A stretch of DNA of 64,000 nucleotides from Pelagicoccus sp. SDUM812005 (lineage in GTDB: Bacteria > Verrucomicrobiota > Verrucomicrobiia > Opitutales > Opitutaceae). A model generated the notes under the pieces. That model worked only from the letters and a program-made list of their open reading frames with translations. It did not search any database and was not told where the DNA came from. Numbering within the stretch: position 1 is the first letter of the stretch; each line of letters opens with the position of its first letter. The position numbers and the translations under genes were made by a program. Positions 36,770 to 44,845 of the stretch are shown here, one piece after another. The DNA lies in contig NZ_JARXIA010000004.1 of assembly GCF_031127875.1 (NCBI RefSeq), positions 62,001-126,000 on the forward strand, in the 5' to 3' direction.

Positions 36770-37738
36770 CTACTTTTGCCAGACGCGGACGTATTCAATT
36801 TCGAATTCAACGATTCCGTCTTCTTGCTCGCCTTCAGGACTGTTCTTCTCGAGGTCTTCTTTGGTTTCGGGGATGCCGTGCCAGGGGAAGATCTCCATGT
36901 CGAGCCAGAGGTTGATAGGAACAGTGGCCACATAGCCGTCATAGTCCTCAGGCACGTCTCGATTGGCTCTCGCCCATTCAGAGGCTTCTTCAGCCGTGAC
37001 GGAGGTGAAGAGTTTTCCGTCTACGAAATACTTGATGCCGGTTTCGTCCCACTCGATGCCGTAGACGTGGAAATCGTCGGCGACGCGGAATCCGAGATCT
37101 TTACGCTCGGTGTAAGAAGGTTTTCCTTTGAGCTCCTTCCAGTCGCGGATCGACCACCAAAGCTCGCTGTCGAGGTGCTCCTTGTCTTCTCCACGTCCGT
37201 CGCCGTACTGTTCGAAGAAGTCGAATTCGATCCCGAGTCCCATGGACCAGAATGCGCTGGTGACCTGTGCGTCGGCTGCCTTGCTCTTGATTTCCACGTA
37301 TCCGTATTTGAAGGCTTTGCGGGAAATGAAGCAAGCGGTGGTGATGTTTTCGTAAGGTAGTGCGTCTCCGAATACGGGTTTGTGAATCTCGTCGCTAAAA
37401 GGAAAGTCGGGCTCCCATTTCGCTTGGAGTTTCAGCATGCCGTCGTCGAGTCGGTAGTTGCGGCCGGAAAACTGGGAAGGGGCGCGACCTTTCCATACCT
37501 TTTTCTCTGGCTTGTCAGGATGTCGGTAGAACGGTTTTCCGTCTTCGAACTTGCCCACGATATACCAACGATCCTCGTTGATGGTATCAGCTTCGAACTC
37601 GTCGCTGACCTCGGTATTGTAGACCCAGTTGCCTGTGTTCTCCGGATCGGAGAAGGGGAGGGGGAATTCTTCCTCGGCGAATGCGAGTGTTGAGAGAGAG
37701 GACGAGAGCAGGAGTAAGCTAATGTTTTTTATTCGCAC
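36770..37738 (-). CDS. Secreted GH16 family endo-hydrolase
   Basis: 322 residues, a single-domain GH16. Signal peptide MRIKNISLLLLSSSLSTLAFA. N-terminal VSDEFEADTINEDRWYIVG is the conserved first strand region; the catalytic motif is E171-F-D173-F-F-E176 in MGLGIEFDFFEQYGDG, with E171 as nucleophile and E176 as acid/base. Residues VADDFHVYGIEWDETGIKYF and VPINLWLDMEIFPW are the usual later strands. GH16 enzymes cut beta-1,3/1,4-glucans or galactans (laminarin, agar, carrageenan, porphyran); the ExDxxE form is shared with agarase/carrageenase-type and most laminarinase subfamilies, so the substrate stays open. It is followed by the GH16-sulfatase gene on the same strand. Confidence 0.9.
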   Translation of the reverse strand: MRIKNISLLLLSSSLSTLAFAEEEFPLPFSDPENTGNWVYNTEVSDEFEADTINEDRWYIVGKFEDGKPFYRHPDKPEKKVWKGRAPSQFSGRNYRLDDGMLKLQAKWEPDFPFSDEIHKPVFGDALPYENITTACFISRKAFKYGYVEIKSKAADAQVTSAFWSMGLGIEFDFFEQYGDGRGEDKEHLDSELWWSIRDWKELKGKPSYTERKDLGFRVADDFHVYGIEWDETGIKYFVDGKLFTSVTAEEASEWARANRDVPEDYDGYVATVPINLWLDMEIFPWHGIPETKEDLEKNSPEGEQEDGIVEFEIEYVRVWQK

Positions 37739-37745
37739 GGCAGTT

Positions 37746-37810
37746 TGTAGGAGCGACCTTGGTCGCGAATCGTGAGGTCGCAGAATCGTGCCCTCGAGCG
37801 CTCTCCTACA
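37746..37810. repeat. REP-like inverted pair (BIME-like)
   Basis: TGTAGGAG (37746-37753) and CTCCTACA (37803-37810) are exact inverted ends. The left unit continues CGACC-TT-GGTCG, a short palindrome; the right unit read on the minus strand continues AGCGCTCGAGGGC. Two head-to-head units of a GTAGGAG family in a 74 bp gap between two genes match REP/BIME organisation known in many bacteria. A RAYT transposase would mobilise these; none is in the window. Confidence 0.7.
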
Positions 37811-37812
37811 CT

Positions 37813-40191
37813 TTATTTCACTTCCAGAAGCAGCACGCCGTTTGGCGCGAGTTCGAAGGATTTCCCGACTTTTTGGCCGGTAAGCATGTTGGTCGATTTC
37901 AGGCTCTTGCCATCGGAATCTTTCAGGGAGAGTTTCGCAGTGTTTTTTCCCAGATTGAGAATGTTCACCAAGATGGAGCCCTCTGGGCCTTCGGCCACCC
38001 GCCAGGTGCAGCCTTTGTGCTGGGTACCGTTTTCCTCGACAAGGACGAGCTCGGGCAAGCCCTCACTGACCGCGTTCAAGGCGGCTGATTTTATATTCTC
38101 GAGAGAGGCCCCTTTTTCGAGGGCGATGAGCTTTCCTTTCCCGCTTGTCAGTTTCTTGTTTCGCGCTTGTCCGTACTGGTTCTTGGCGAGGCTGGATGGG
38201 CTATCTAGCAGGACTGTGCCTCCTTCGTGTAAGTAATCTTGCAGGGCTTCGAATTCCTCGTCGGTGACGTATTCAGTTTTGTAGACGAGGATCGCGTCCC
38301 ACGCGGAGTGCTCTTGCTTTCTTATTATTTTTTCGGTGGCGAATCCCATGGGGAAGCCTTCGAAGAAGAGGGATTCATAGGCTTTGAATTGTTGGCTCAT
38401 GTGAGAGCTCTTGTTGATCGCCGAAGTTTCCGAGTAAAAGAGGCGGATGGGGCGACGCTGTTTGCGAATGGCCATGATCTCCTCAGAGAAGCTGTTCAGG
38501 TCGTACATCACCTGCGTGACTTCATTGGCGATGTGGGGCTGTTGGTTGACCGATGCTGCATAGGAACCGGCGAGAGCGGGGTCGAAGAAGTTCAACTCTC
38601 CTTCCATGCGGTCTTCAGGGGATCCGTCCGGGTCGCGCGCCCACCACCATGCGAGGTTGGCATCCATGCCTTGGATGGTCGCCAGCCAGTAGACGTTTCT
38701 CACATAGTCAGCTGGCATGTCCAGTTCACGTACCCACGAGGCGGAAAGGAAGTGGTTCTCTGAGTTGAAGTGTATCTTATTTGGGGATACGGACTCGAGG
38801 AAGTCGTAGGTCATGCTGAGCTCTTCCCAGAAGTAGGAGTAGTGTTCCTCCCAAGGCTCTGATCCCTTCGCATTGAGGTTGCGTACCCATTTTGTTTTCG
38901 CGTCGTCTCCGATGATAGATGTCAGTTCGGTCAAGGCTTCCATGTCGATGCCGTGTGAACGGTAATTCTCGGAGAAGAGGTTGGGTTGCAGCTTGATGCT
39001 GGTGTCCGCCTCTGGGTTGCCTTTGCGCAATTCTCCTTGAATGTAAGTGAACCAGTCGGTGCTACGGTCCATATTGTAGCGGCACCAGTCGTACCAGATT
39101 GGCTGTCCGAGTAGTTTGCGTGGAAGAGGGAAGGGATAGGTGACGGAATCAAAATCGGCGAAGGAGGTGTCCCAGTTTTTGTTGAGCGCTTTGATGTCGC
39201 CCTCGTAGTTGCTCTTCAGCCATGCTTTGAAGTTTGCATCGGTGTAGGAAGAGATGGAGTTCATCTCCTTGTAGCGCTGGGTCCAATGGCTTGCAGAGGC
39301 GTACCAGTGGGGTTCGTTAGAAAGGATGTAACCGAGCTGGGTAACTTTTTTCCCGCGGGTGAGCTCGCCGGACTTGCGGGCGATTTTGCCCCAGAGATCT
39401 CGCACGAGGGGATTGTCTATGTCGAACCCCGTGAAGAGGCTACGACCCTTGTTGGCTTCCGGTTCCTGCTTCAGTACCCAATCAGGAAGGCCTCCATTCC
39501 AGAAGAGCAAGAATCCGACGTTGGTGTCGGGAATACCTGTGATCTCGCTAAGTAGATCTTGATCCCATGATCCATCTTCGTTTAGGAGGAAAGAGTTGAT
39601 CGCCCGGTCGTGGTCGACTGGATACAGGTTTTCTCCTCCGTGAAAGATCGCGCCGAGGTGGTCGTTGTAAACCTCGGTGTCGGTGAGAGGTCTGCCAACG
39701 GACTTAGAGAAGTAGTCGTAGAGGAAGATAGGGCGTCCGTTGCTCAGGAGTGTGTCCTCGACAACTTCGATGTTTTCCCAGTCAACTTTGTTGACCGGTC
39801 GGCGGACGATTTTCCCAGACAGGACCCTTTTGAGGGTGTCAATTCCCGTATCCAAGATTTCGATTACTTTCTGACGCTCGAAATCGGGGAGTTCAGCGGC
39901 GAGCTGTTCCTTCTGGCTCCTGAAAGGCTCGTGATAGACTCCGAAGAGGTACTCGTTGGCCTCCGTGTTCTGCTCGTCCCAATGGGCGAACTTGAGGAAT
40001 TCCCGCGAAAACCACAGGACGGTTTCTTCCCGCGTGACGTCGATGGATCGCTCTTGGGCCGAAGCCATCAAGGCTTCCAGCTCTTCGATCTTGCTCTGCG
40101 CTTGGCGTTCCAAGTCGCTTGCGGAGTTCAGCTGAGCAAGGCAGAGGCTTAGGCATAGAATCGTAGATTTAATGATGCTGTCGGGGCGCAT
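37813..40191 (-). CDS. Secreted clan GH-A glycosidase (GH42/GH50-like)
   Basis: 792 residues with signal peptide (residues about 6-23, STILCLSLCLAQLNSAS). Residues 25-125 are a coiled helical lead. The TIM-barrel part has the acid/base motif S-N292-E293-P-H in LGYILSNEPHWYA and a probable nucleophile E478 in KIHFNSENHFL, in the spacing expected for clan GH-A retaining enzymes. The region about 600-660 (AWDAILVYKTEYVTDEEFEA, YLHEGGTVLLDSP) looks like the GATase-like trimerisation domain of GH42, and a C-terminal beta-sandwich follows. It is probably a beta-galactosidase or agarase-type enzyme for galactan breakdown; the family number is not certain. First gene of the minus-strand run that includes both GH16 enzymes. 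Confidence 0.72.
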   Translation of the reverse strand: MRPDSIIKSTILCLSLCLAQLNSASDLERQAQSKIEELEALMASAQERSIDVTREETVLWFSREFLKFAHWDEQNTEANEYLFGVYHEPFRSQKEQLAAELPDFERQKVIEILDTGIDTLKRVLSGKIVRRPVNKVDWENIEVVEDTLLSNGRPIFLYDYFSKSVGRPLTDTEVYNDHLGAIFHGGENLYPVDHDRAINSFLLNEDGSWDQDLLSEITGIPDTNVGFLLFWNGGLPDWVLKQEPEANKGRSLFTGFDIDNPLVRDLWGKIARKSGELTRGKKVTQLGYILSNEPHWYASASHWTQRYKEMNSISSYTDANFKAWLKSNYEGDIKALNKNWDTSFADFDSVTYPFPLPRKLLGQPIWYDWCRYNMDRSTDWFTYIQGELRKGNPEADTSIKLQPNLFSENYRSHGIDMEALTELTSIIGDDAKTKWVRNLNAKGSEPWEEHYSYFWEELSMTYDFLESVSPNKIHFNSENHFLSASWVRELDMPADYVRNVYWLATIQGMDANLAWWWARDPDGSPEDRMEGELNFFDPALAGSYAASVNQQPHIANEVTQVMYDLNSFSEEIMAIRKQRRPIRLFYSETSAINKSSHMSQQFKAYESLFFEGFPMGFATEKIIRKQEHSAWDAILVYKTEYVTDEEFEALQDYLHEGGTVLLDSPSSLAKNQYGQARNKKLTSGKGKLIALEKGASLENIKSAALNAVSEGLPELVLVEENGTQHKGCTWRVAEGPEGSILVNILNLGKNTAKLSLKDSDGKSLKSTNMLTGQKVGKSFELAPNGVLLLEVK

Positions 40192-40778
40192 GGAGTGTTG
40201 GGGAGTTCGTTTTCCTGTTGCAGTCGCGAGTGCGTGACTGGGTAGCCATAGGTTGATGGCGTCCCTACGGAAGTCGGAGTGACGCCAGCAAGCTTAGCAG
40301 TTAGCAATCTGTCTGGATATGCACTTTTTGCTTTTCTGAGTGGCAAAAAAGACAGTGTAGAGGCCAAGTGGGCTCATTCCATCCAGGATGATGGAATAAC
40401 TTGCTTCAGACAACCTATCGCTTTCAGAAGCGAAAGCGGTGAGGCTAAGGGGCGTTCAACCGGAAAGAGTTCCGGGTGGAAGTGTAGGGCCGGATTGCCC
40501 TCCGGTTCCAAGTCTGAGGAGAGCCATTGAGCGTAAGGTAGGTGTGTAGAGGTGGGTGCAGGAACGGGGGTACTCGAATGTTGCCGCTCAAATTGTGATT
40601 GGATCAGTTGAGTTCATTGCAATGTGAAGACCTCGTTGGTTTAGATGGCTTTCGGGCGAGGATCCATTAGGCAGGAACTGTTCAATCGAATAGCTGGGAA
40701 GGATTCTCTGAAAGTAAGGCAGCTAAGGAAACATCAACGCCGCGCCATCTACATCTGACTCTCCATCGGTTAGATTGC
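40192..40778. other. Intergenic region; likely border of the polysaccharide locus and accessory DNA
   Basis: About 590 bp without a supported gene. It has a nested inverted repeat, CTGTC (40309-40313)/GACAG (40351-40355) outside and TTTTTGC (40325-40331)/GCAAAAA (40343-40349) inside, 120 bp upstream of the GH-A gene, and a CCGGAAAGAGTTCCGG-type repeat near 40460. These could be operator or terminator structures. The change from carbohydrate genes to defence-type genes happens across this stretch. Confidence 0.4.
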
Positions 40779-41309
40779 TTACTTGGCCTCTGCCGCGCGG
40801 GCTTTTTCGACAAGGGCTTTAATCCGTTTGCGGTAAGCCCTTTGACGCTGGATCGATTTCTGTCGTTTCGATTCAGCTGACACGCGCGGTCGGCCTTTGC
40901 GGGGTCTGAAGATGTTGTCGGGAACGGTGAACAGGCCGCGTTTCTTGAAGCTGTCAGGGGCGAGTCGCTCCAATTGACTGCGATTCGAGTCTGCATACCA
41001 AGCGGTGGATGCCGTCCTAGTCTTTTCCTGGGACCAAGCAGGCGCGTCGATGTCGGCTGATAGGGCGAGCCATTCGGCGTAGGCGGCAAGGTATGCATCG
41101 GCGACGTCCCCGTGGGCAAACTTGCTGGAAAGGACAGGGGGCGCTTCTTCGATTCTGCCTGATAGCTGCTTTCGGCTTGTAACGAGTCGAGAGACCTCAT
41201 GCTGCCAGTCGCGAAGATTGTACCCGAACTCTTCGAGGTTTTGGGACTGGACGGAAACGTCCTTCAGGGTCGCGGGGCGTCGTAGCTGGTCTGGGGGTGG
41301 CTCACTCAT
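40779..41309 (-). CDS. Partner protein of the nucleotidyltransferase (toxin-antitoxin-like pair)
   Basis: 176 residues; not recognised as a named family. The middle is helical (DVADAYLAAYAEWLALSADI, then a Trp/Phe-containing segment WYADSNRSQLERLAPDSFKKRG), and the last 40 residues are strongly basic (GRPRVSAESKRQKSIQRQRA), suited to nucleic acid binding. Its start overlaps the end of the upstream nucleotidyltransferase gene by 8 bp, so the two are translated together. Pairs of a DUF6036/AbiEii-type nucleotidyltransferase with a small partner are typical of toxin-antitoxin modules; which is the toxin is not shown here, though the nucleotidyltransferase is the expected toxin. Confidence 0.65.
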   Translation of the reverse strand: MSEPPPDQLRRPATLKDVSVQSQNLEEFGYNLRDWQHEVSRLVTSRKQLSGRIEEAPPVLSSKFAHGDVADAYLAAYAEWLALSADIDAPAWSQEKTRTASTAWYADSNRSQLERLAPDSFKKRGLFTVPDNIFRPRKGRPRVSAESKRQKSIQRQRAYRKRIKALVEKARAAEAK

Positions 41310-41850
41310 CGTTCGCCTCCTTGATTAGGGATTCTAGGACTTCTCTTTTTTCTTCTGAGATCACCTCATCGTGGAAGAACTGGTCGATGCGCGCCTGGAT
41401 TTCATCTACGTTTCGTATCCCAATCTTTTTGATGAGGAAAACGAGGTCGTCATGGTCGCCGCGGTATCCAGGAAGGGGGCGACGGCAGGCAATGGCCTTC
41501 ATGGCGAGAAGGTAGTTGGCAGTAGCCACGAAGACCCTGAGTCCTGGAATTTCAATCGAAAGCTTCCGTCTTCCTTTAGTTGGATCGGGCGAAAGGAACT
41601 GGCGCACGTCGTCGTTGAGCCAGTCCTCGTGAAGCTGGAGGTCTTTGGCTATTTTTGCGGCTAGCCGCTTTCCCGCATCGACTGGCTTGATTACGGCGTC
41701 GACGTCTTTGGTTGCAGCGCGAGAGTCGTAGGCCAAGAGCATGGCCGATCCGCCATACAGGCAGATCTCCAATTCGAGACCTTCCTCCAGGGCGGCCCTG
41801 CCGAGGTATGAAAGCGCCTCGCGTAAAGAATCTCTATCCAGCCATTTCAC
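41302..41850 (-). CDS. DUF6036/AbiEii-like nucleotidyltransferase
   Basis: 182 residues, GTG start at 41850 (the nearby ATG at 41845 is in another frame and stops at once). The nucleotidyltransferase fold is recognisable in ICLYGGSAMLLAYDSRAATK followed by DVDAVI: a GGSA motif, then T-x-D-x-D with the metal-binding Asp pair. This matches AbiEii/DUF6036 proteins, which are toxins or immunity-type enzymes transferring nucleotides to tRNA or protein. It is the first gene of a two-gene operon. A perfect 18 bp palindrome begins only 4 bp upstream of the start codon, so transcription probably starts inside or next to it and the mRNA may be nearly leaderless. Confidence 0.75.
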   Translation of the reverse strand: MKWLDRDSLREALSYLGRAALEEGLELEICLYGGSAMLLAYDSRAATKDVDAVIKPVDAGKRLAAKIAKDLQLHEDWLNDDVRQFLSPDPTKGRRKLSIEIPGLRVFVATANYLLAMKAIACRRPLPGYRGDHDDLVFLIKKIGIRNVDEIQARIDQFFHDEVISEEKREVLESLIKEANDE

Positions 41851-41851
41851 C

Positions 41852-41875
41852 TTAAATCATAACGTTATGATTAAA
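41852..41875. promoter_or_regulatory. Palindromic operator of the nucleotidyltransferase pair
   Basis: AATCATAACGTTATGATT at 41855-41872 is a perfect 18 bp palindrome; extending to 41852-41875 it has one mismatched pair in 12. It touches the start region of the minus-strand operon, as expected for a self-regulated toxin-antitoxin operator. Confidence 0.7.
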
Positions 41876-42520
41876 TGGATGAATGTCGAGCGTAGAGGTC
41901 TTGGGCATTCGATGCTTGAAGGGAAGCTGGAGTCGAAAAAGGAGTAGAGCGGGCTCGTCGTGTCCTTTATGCAACATTGGCAGACGTTGCCAGAAAACGA
42001 CTGGGAATTGCTGCATCGGGTTGGTCTGCGAAGGGCTCAAGAGATCGGGTGCGCCTTTTTCCGAGTGCTGGTGCAGTAGCTCGCTGACTGAAGCTCTTCA
42101 TTGTATGGATCCTCTTCAACCCAACTTCGTGGGGCTGGTCGGATCCTGATGGGGCCTTTCTTATGAATGGGCAGGAGAGGTTTCTGTTCAGGCAGTTGCC
42201 TGTGGGATTCGCCGAGTGCGAATCTTTCATAGGATGTGTCGGTTGGATTGTCTGTATCGCGATATAGAATACGTTCCGATCGTTAGGCTGAGCTGTCGCT
42301 AGCTTCCAAGAAGAAAAATAGTATGTGTAACGAATATGTGGTTACGAAAATGGATGCCCCGGAGCGTTCTAGAAAATTAAGACATGAGCACGATCATGAT
42401 TCTCGCCGACAAACGCTGGTTATAATGGGGCGGTGCCTCGGGAATGGAATAGGGGAGGGAGAGCGACGAAGTCTTTCGATGCATTGTTGGAACGTGTAAG
42501 CAAGGGCCTGTCCGAATGCT
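41876..42520. other. Intergenic region
   Basis: 645 bp. Several open frames exist on both strands, but none has a sensible start, signal or family resemblance. No clear repeat or RNA structure was seen. Confidence 0.35.
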
Positions 42521-43009
42521 TTGGCGGCTAGCGGATTGAGATCGGCCGAGATCGTCGGTATCGCTCTGGATATGGCCCGTAGGTCGGCTCTCGATGCTGG
42601 GAACGATCGTTCGACGAACCTCTGGGTCGCTGTCTTCTTTCGTCTAGTCCAGTCGAGCGCAGTCGGGAGACCTGGCTTGGGGCTGATGCTTTCCAAGGCT
42701 GAGTTTGCCGAGGAAGCAGGTCTTCGTTTTTACGAGATAGATGAGCTTGAAGGGCTAGGAAAACTGCTGGCCTTCGAAGCTGATTTGGGAAGAATGTATC
42801 CAATATTTCAAACTTGGCGGGGAAGTCTGCTGCCTGGGGTGCTGGATGTTAACTCGATCTTGGCGAGCGAGGAACTGAGCATGGAAACCCGAGCCCTGTT
42901 TTACCTCTTTCCGCTATTCGCCAGCGCAAACGTGCTCGAAGCCCTGCGGAGTGGTCAGCGCGAGCATGCCATGCATCTCGCCCGCGGCTTCCGTGGTTTT
43001 TTCATATAG
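42521..43009 (+). CDS. Hypothetical protein
   Basis: 162 residues, not recognised. The second half is convincing as protein (MLSKAEFAEEAGLRFYEIDE, then alternating helices with LPGVLDVNSILASEELSM and RALFYLFPLFASANVLEALR), and an internal ATG at 42686 would give a 107-residue protein starting at that sensible segment. The first half is less clearly coding. No signal peptide or membrane helix. Isolated between accessory genes; likely a small cytoplasmic protein of unknown role, or the truncated end of one. Confidence 0.45.
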   Translation: MAASGLRSAEIVGIALDMARRSALDAGNDRSTNLWVAVFFRLVQSSAVGRPGLGLMLSKAEFAEEAGLRFYEIDELEGLGKLLAFEADLGRMYPIFQTWRGSLLPGVLDVNSILASEELSMETRALFYLFPLFASANVLEALRSGQREHAMHLARGFRGFFI

Positions 43010-43039
43010 GCATAGCTTCCGACGCTCCCTTTCTTCGCC

Positions 43040-43582
43040 TCACGCGGCCACGGATCGAGGGAAGCTACGCCTTCCGGCATTGGCCTCCGTAACGCCCGCC
43101 TTGAACAGTTGGAGCGGCACGTAGCAGTGCACGCTGTGGTAGGTCGTTCCGTCCCGCATTCGAGTCTTTTGCGGGGACTCGGCTCGCCAGAAGTGCCAAT
43201 AGTCCCAGTTGGCGTCGTAGCATTTTTTGAAGCTTTGGAAATCTATCATGACCGCTCGACCCGTTGGCTTGAACAGCCAGATGAGGTAGTCGGCCTTCCG
43301 GTTTTGGTAGCCGCGTATTCGCTTCTCGAACACGCTGTAGAGTTCGACGGCAAGATCGTCTGCGCCCCAGAGCCGCGGGTCCTCGTCCCGAACCTTTAAG
43401 TCGGCGAAGTCGTGTCCGCTTTTTCGAAAGATCTCTATGTCGGCGCCTGCACGATCGTTCGCCTTCGAGGTTTCTCGAGAACAAAGGTAGTCTGGGAATA
43501 GCTGGGCGAGGCAGTCGTCCAGCGGAAAATTCTTCGTGTCGGAAATCGAGCGGGAAAGGTCTTCTGAAAAGTGATTCGCCAT
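43040..43582 (-). CDS. Hypothetical protein with PD-(D/E)xK-like features
   Basis: 180 residues. The segment DRAGADIEIFRKSGHDFADLKVRD has a G-A-D-I-E strand followed after about 10 residues by D-L-K, the spacing of nuclease cores of the PD-(D/E)xK fold, and a further strand KADYLIWLFKPTGRAVMIDF fits the remainder of such a fold. This could be a small restriction-like or Holliday-junction-type nuclease of a mobile element. I cannot name a family. It is divergent from the CHC2-like gene 210 bp away. Confidence 0.6.
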   Translation of the reverse strand: MANHFSEDLSRSISDTKNFPLDDCLAQLFPDYLCSRETSKANDRAGADIEIFRKSGHDFADLKVRDEDPRLWGADDLAVELYSVFEKRIRGYQNRKADYLIWLFKPTGRAVMIDFQSFKKCYDANWDYWHFWRAESPQKTRMRDGTTYHSVHCYVPLQLFKAGVTEANAGRRSFPRSVAA

Positions 43583-43727
43583 GCCTCGATAGTGGCCAGT
43601 TTACGGTCTCTTTTCAAACATAAAGTAATTAAAAAGCGGATACTAATTAGTCATTTCTGGGCTGCTGCTAGAAGCATCAGCCCGGTCCCCAAAACACAAA
43701 AGACGGCGAACGCTTCCCGCCGCCTTG

Positions 43728-43754
43728 GACCCTGCATTGCTGCAGGGTCTTTTT
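43728..43754 (+). terminator. Strong intrinsic terminator ahead of the CHC2-like gene
   Basis: GACCCTGCA (43728-43736), loop TTGC, TGCAGGGTC (43741-43749), TTTTT: a perfect nine-pair stem with T-run. It lies between divergent genes and only 38 bp before the start of the plus-strand CHC2-like gene, so it must end either a short transcript starting in 43583-43727 or the leader of that gene. Confidence 0.88.
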
Positions 43755-43791
43755 ATTGGAGGCCAAATCTACACTAACCCAAATAAAAAAA

Positions 43792-44151
43792 ATGAAGAAA
43801 ATCATTAAAAAGAGCAGCATTGAAGCGCTTAAGCAGGTCGTAAGTTTGACGGACCTGATATCCGAAGACACGCAACTGACGCGCGTGGGCGACTACTACG
43901 TCGCCCCGAGCCCGTTCGTTTCAACCCGCCCGATGACTCTTTGCATCAATCCCGACGTCAATCGCTGGCGCTGTAAGGCCACAGGCAAGCACGGAGACGT
44001 GATCGAGTACTTCAAGCTTGCTTACCGTCTTCCGTTCATTGTCGCGGTCGAATGGATCGCGAAGCGTTGTGGCTTCCGGCTCGAATACGAAGGTCCCACT
44101 GGACCGTTTGGAGGCTTTCCCCAAGCGGAACTGCCTCTTGAGGCTGCGTAG
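43792..44151 (+). CDS. Degenerate CHC2 zinc-finger (DnaG primase-type) protein
   Basis: 119 residues from ATG 43792 (MKKIIKKSSI; the frame extends upstream across the terminator, which is not credible). The middle aligns in order with the primase zinc-binding domain: YYVAPSPFVSTRPMTLCINP and NRWRCKATGKHGDVIEYF correspond to the primase segments with CPFH, TPSF-V-P and CFGC-GD-F. Three of the four zinc ligands are replaced (CPFH is SPFV; the CxxC second Cys is missing; only C61 remains). CHC2 proteins occur in plasmids and integrative elements with replication or primase roles. Here a DNA- or RNA-binding role without zinc is likely. Downstream hairpin at 44169. Confidence 0.65.
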   Translation: MKKIIKKSSIEALKQVVSLTDLISEDTQLTRVGDYYVAPSPFVSTRPMTLCINPDVNRWRCKATGKHGDVIEYFKLAYRLPFIVAVEWIAKRCGFRLEYEGPTGPFGGFPQAELPLEAA

Positions 44152-44168
44152 TAGCAAGAAACGAAAAT

Positions 44169-44195
44169 AGCGGCGTCCATACTCTGGGCGCCGCT
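44169..44195 (+). terminator. Hairpin after the CHC2-like gene
   Basis: AGCGGCGTCC (44169-44178), loop ATACTCT, GGGCGCCGCT (44186-44195): ten pairs with one G-T. The tail is TAATCC, so termination may be incomplete and allow read-through into the phosphoesterase gene. Confidence 0.6.
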
Positions 44196-44221
44196 TAATC
44201 CTAAATAGCAAGGAATTTGAA

Positions 44222-44845
44222 ATGAACGTTACAGTGATATCAGACACCCACACGATGGATGACATGCTCGCTCCGCTTTCGGGTGATGTGCTCATCCATG
44301 CGGGGGATTTCTACGATACATCCGAATGTAGAGACAGAAAATTGAAGCGGCTCAATGCTTGGTTCGCCAAACAGGACTTCAAGGCAAAGCTGTTCGTCCC
44401 CGGCGACCACGACGTACCCGTCTTTGCAAGCTGGCGCTCCAAAAAGAATTATTTGAGCGAGGCGACGCTACTCGTGGATTCAGTTTACGAATACGAGGAC
44501 GTGCTCTTTTATGGGGCGCCATGGGTGCCCAATGCTGATGGGGACCCATTCAGCATGGAGGAGGAGCGAATCGACGAGACCTGGAGTAAAATCCCGGTCG
44601 ATACCGACGTTCTGGTTACCCATGTGCCGCCGTATGGTGTACTTGATGACGGTCCCTTTGACCAGGGCCTAGGTTGCCGTGTTCTGCGACGGAGAGTTCG
44701 CGAAGTGAAGCCGCGTTATCACCTTTTTGGCCACGTACATTGGAGCGGTGGTTACAGAAGCCTTGGTGGAACAGAATTTATCAACGCAAGTTACGTGAAC
44801 CAGTTGCGATTCAACCCACCTCGGGTCTTCGAGATTAAAGGCTGA
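44222..44845 (+). CDS. Calcineurin-like metallophosphoesterase
   Basis: 207 residues. All blocks of the metallophosphoesterase fold are present: D8-T-H10 (MNVTVISDTHT), GDVLIHAGDF (D29), G61-D-H-D64 in place of the usual GNH(D/E), VTHVPPYG, and LFGHVHW near residue 170. The fold binds two metals; the GNH Asn normally bridges them, so Asn-to-Asp here is notable but may still bind metal. Likely substrates are phosphodiesters or nucleotides; small MPPED-type proteins of this size are usual. Possibly co-transcribed with the CHC2-like gene by read-through. Confidence 0.88.
   Translation: MNVTVISDTHTMDDMLAPLSGDVLIHAGDFYDTSECRDRKLKRLNAWFAKQDFKAKLFVPGDHDVPVFASWRSKKNYLSEATLLVDSVYEYEDVLFYGAPWVPNADGDPFSMEEERIDETWSKIPVDTDVLVTHVPPYGVLDDGPFDQGLGCRVLRRRVREVKPRYHLFGHVHWSGGYRSLGGTEFINASYVNQLRFNPPRVFEIKG

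Noticed and set aside
40309-40355. Nested repeat considered as a CRISPR or transposon end.
   Set aside because: Only one copy, no spacers and no target duplication; kept only as a hairpin in the intergenic entry.
36448-42534. CTTTGGCGGYTAGCGG shared at about 36450 and 42519.
   Set aside because: A 16-17 bp match with one mismatch is expected several times by chance in this length, and no structure surrounds it.
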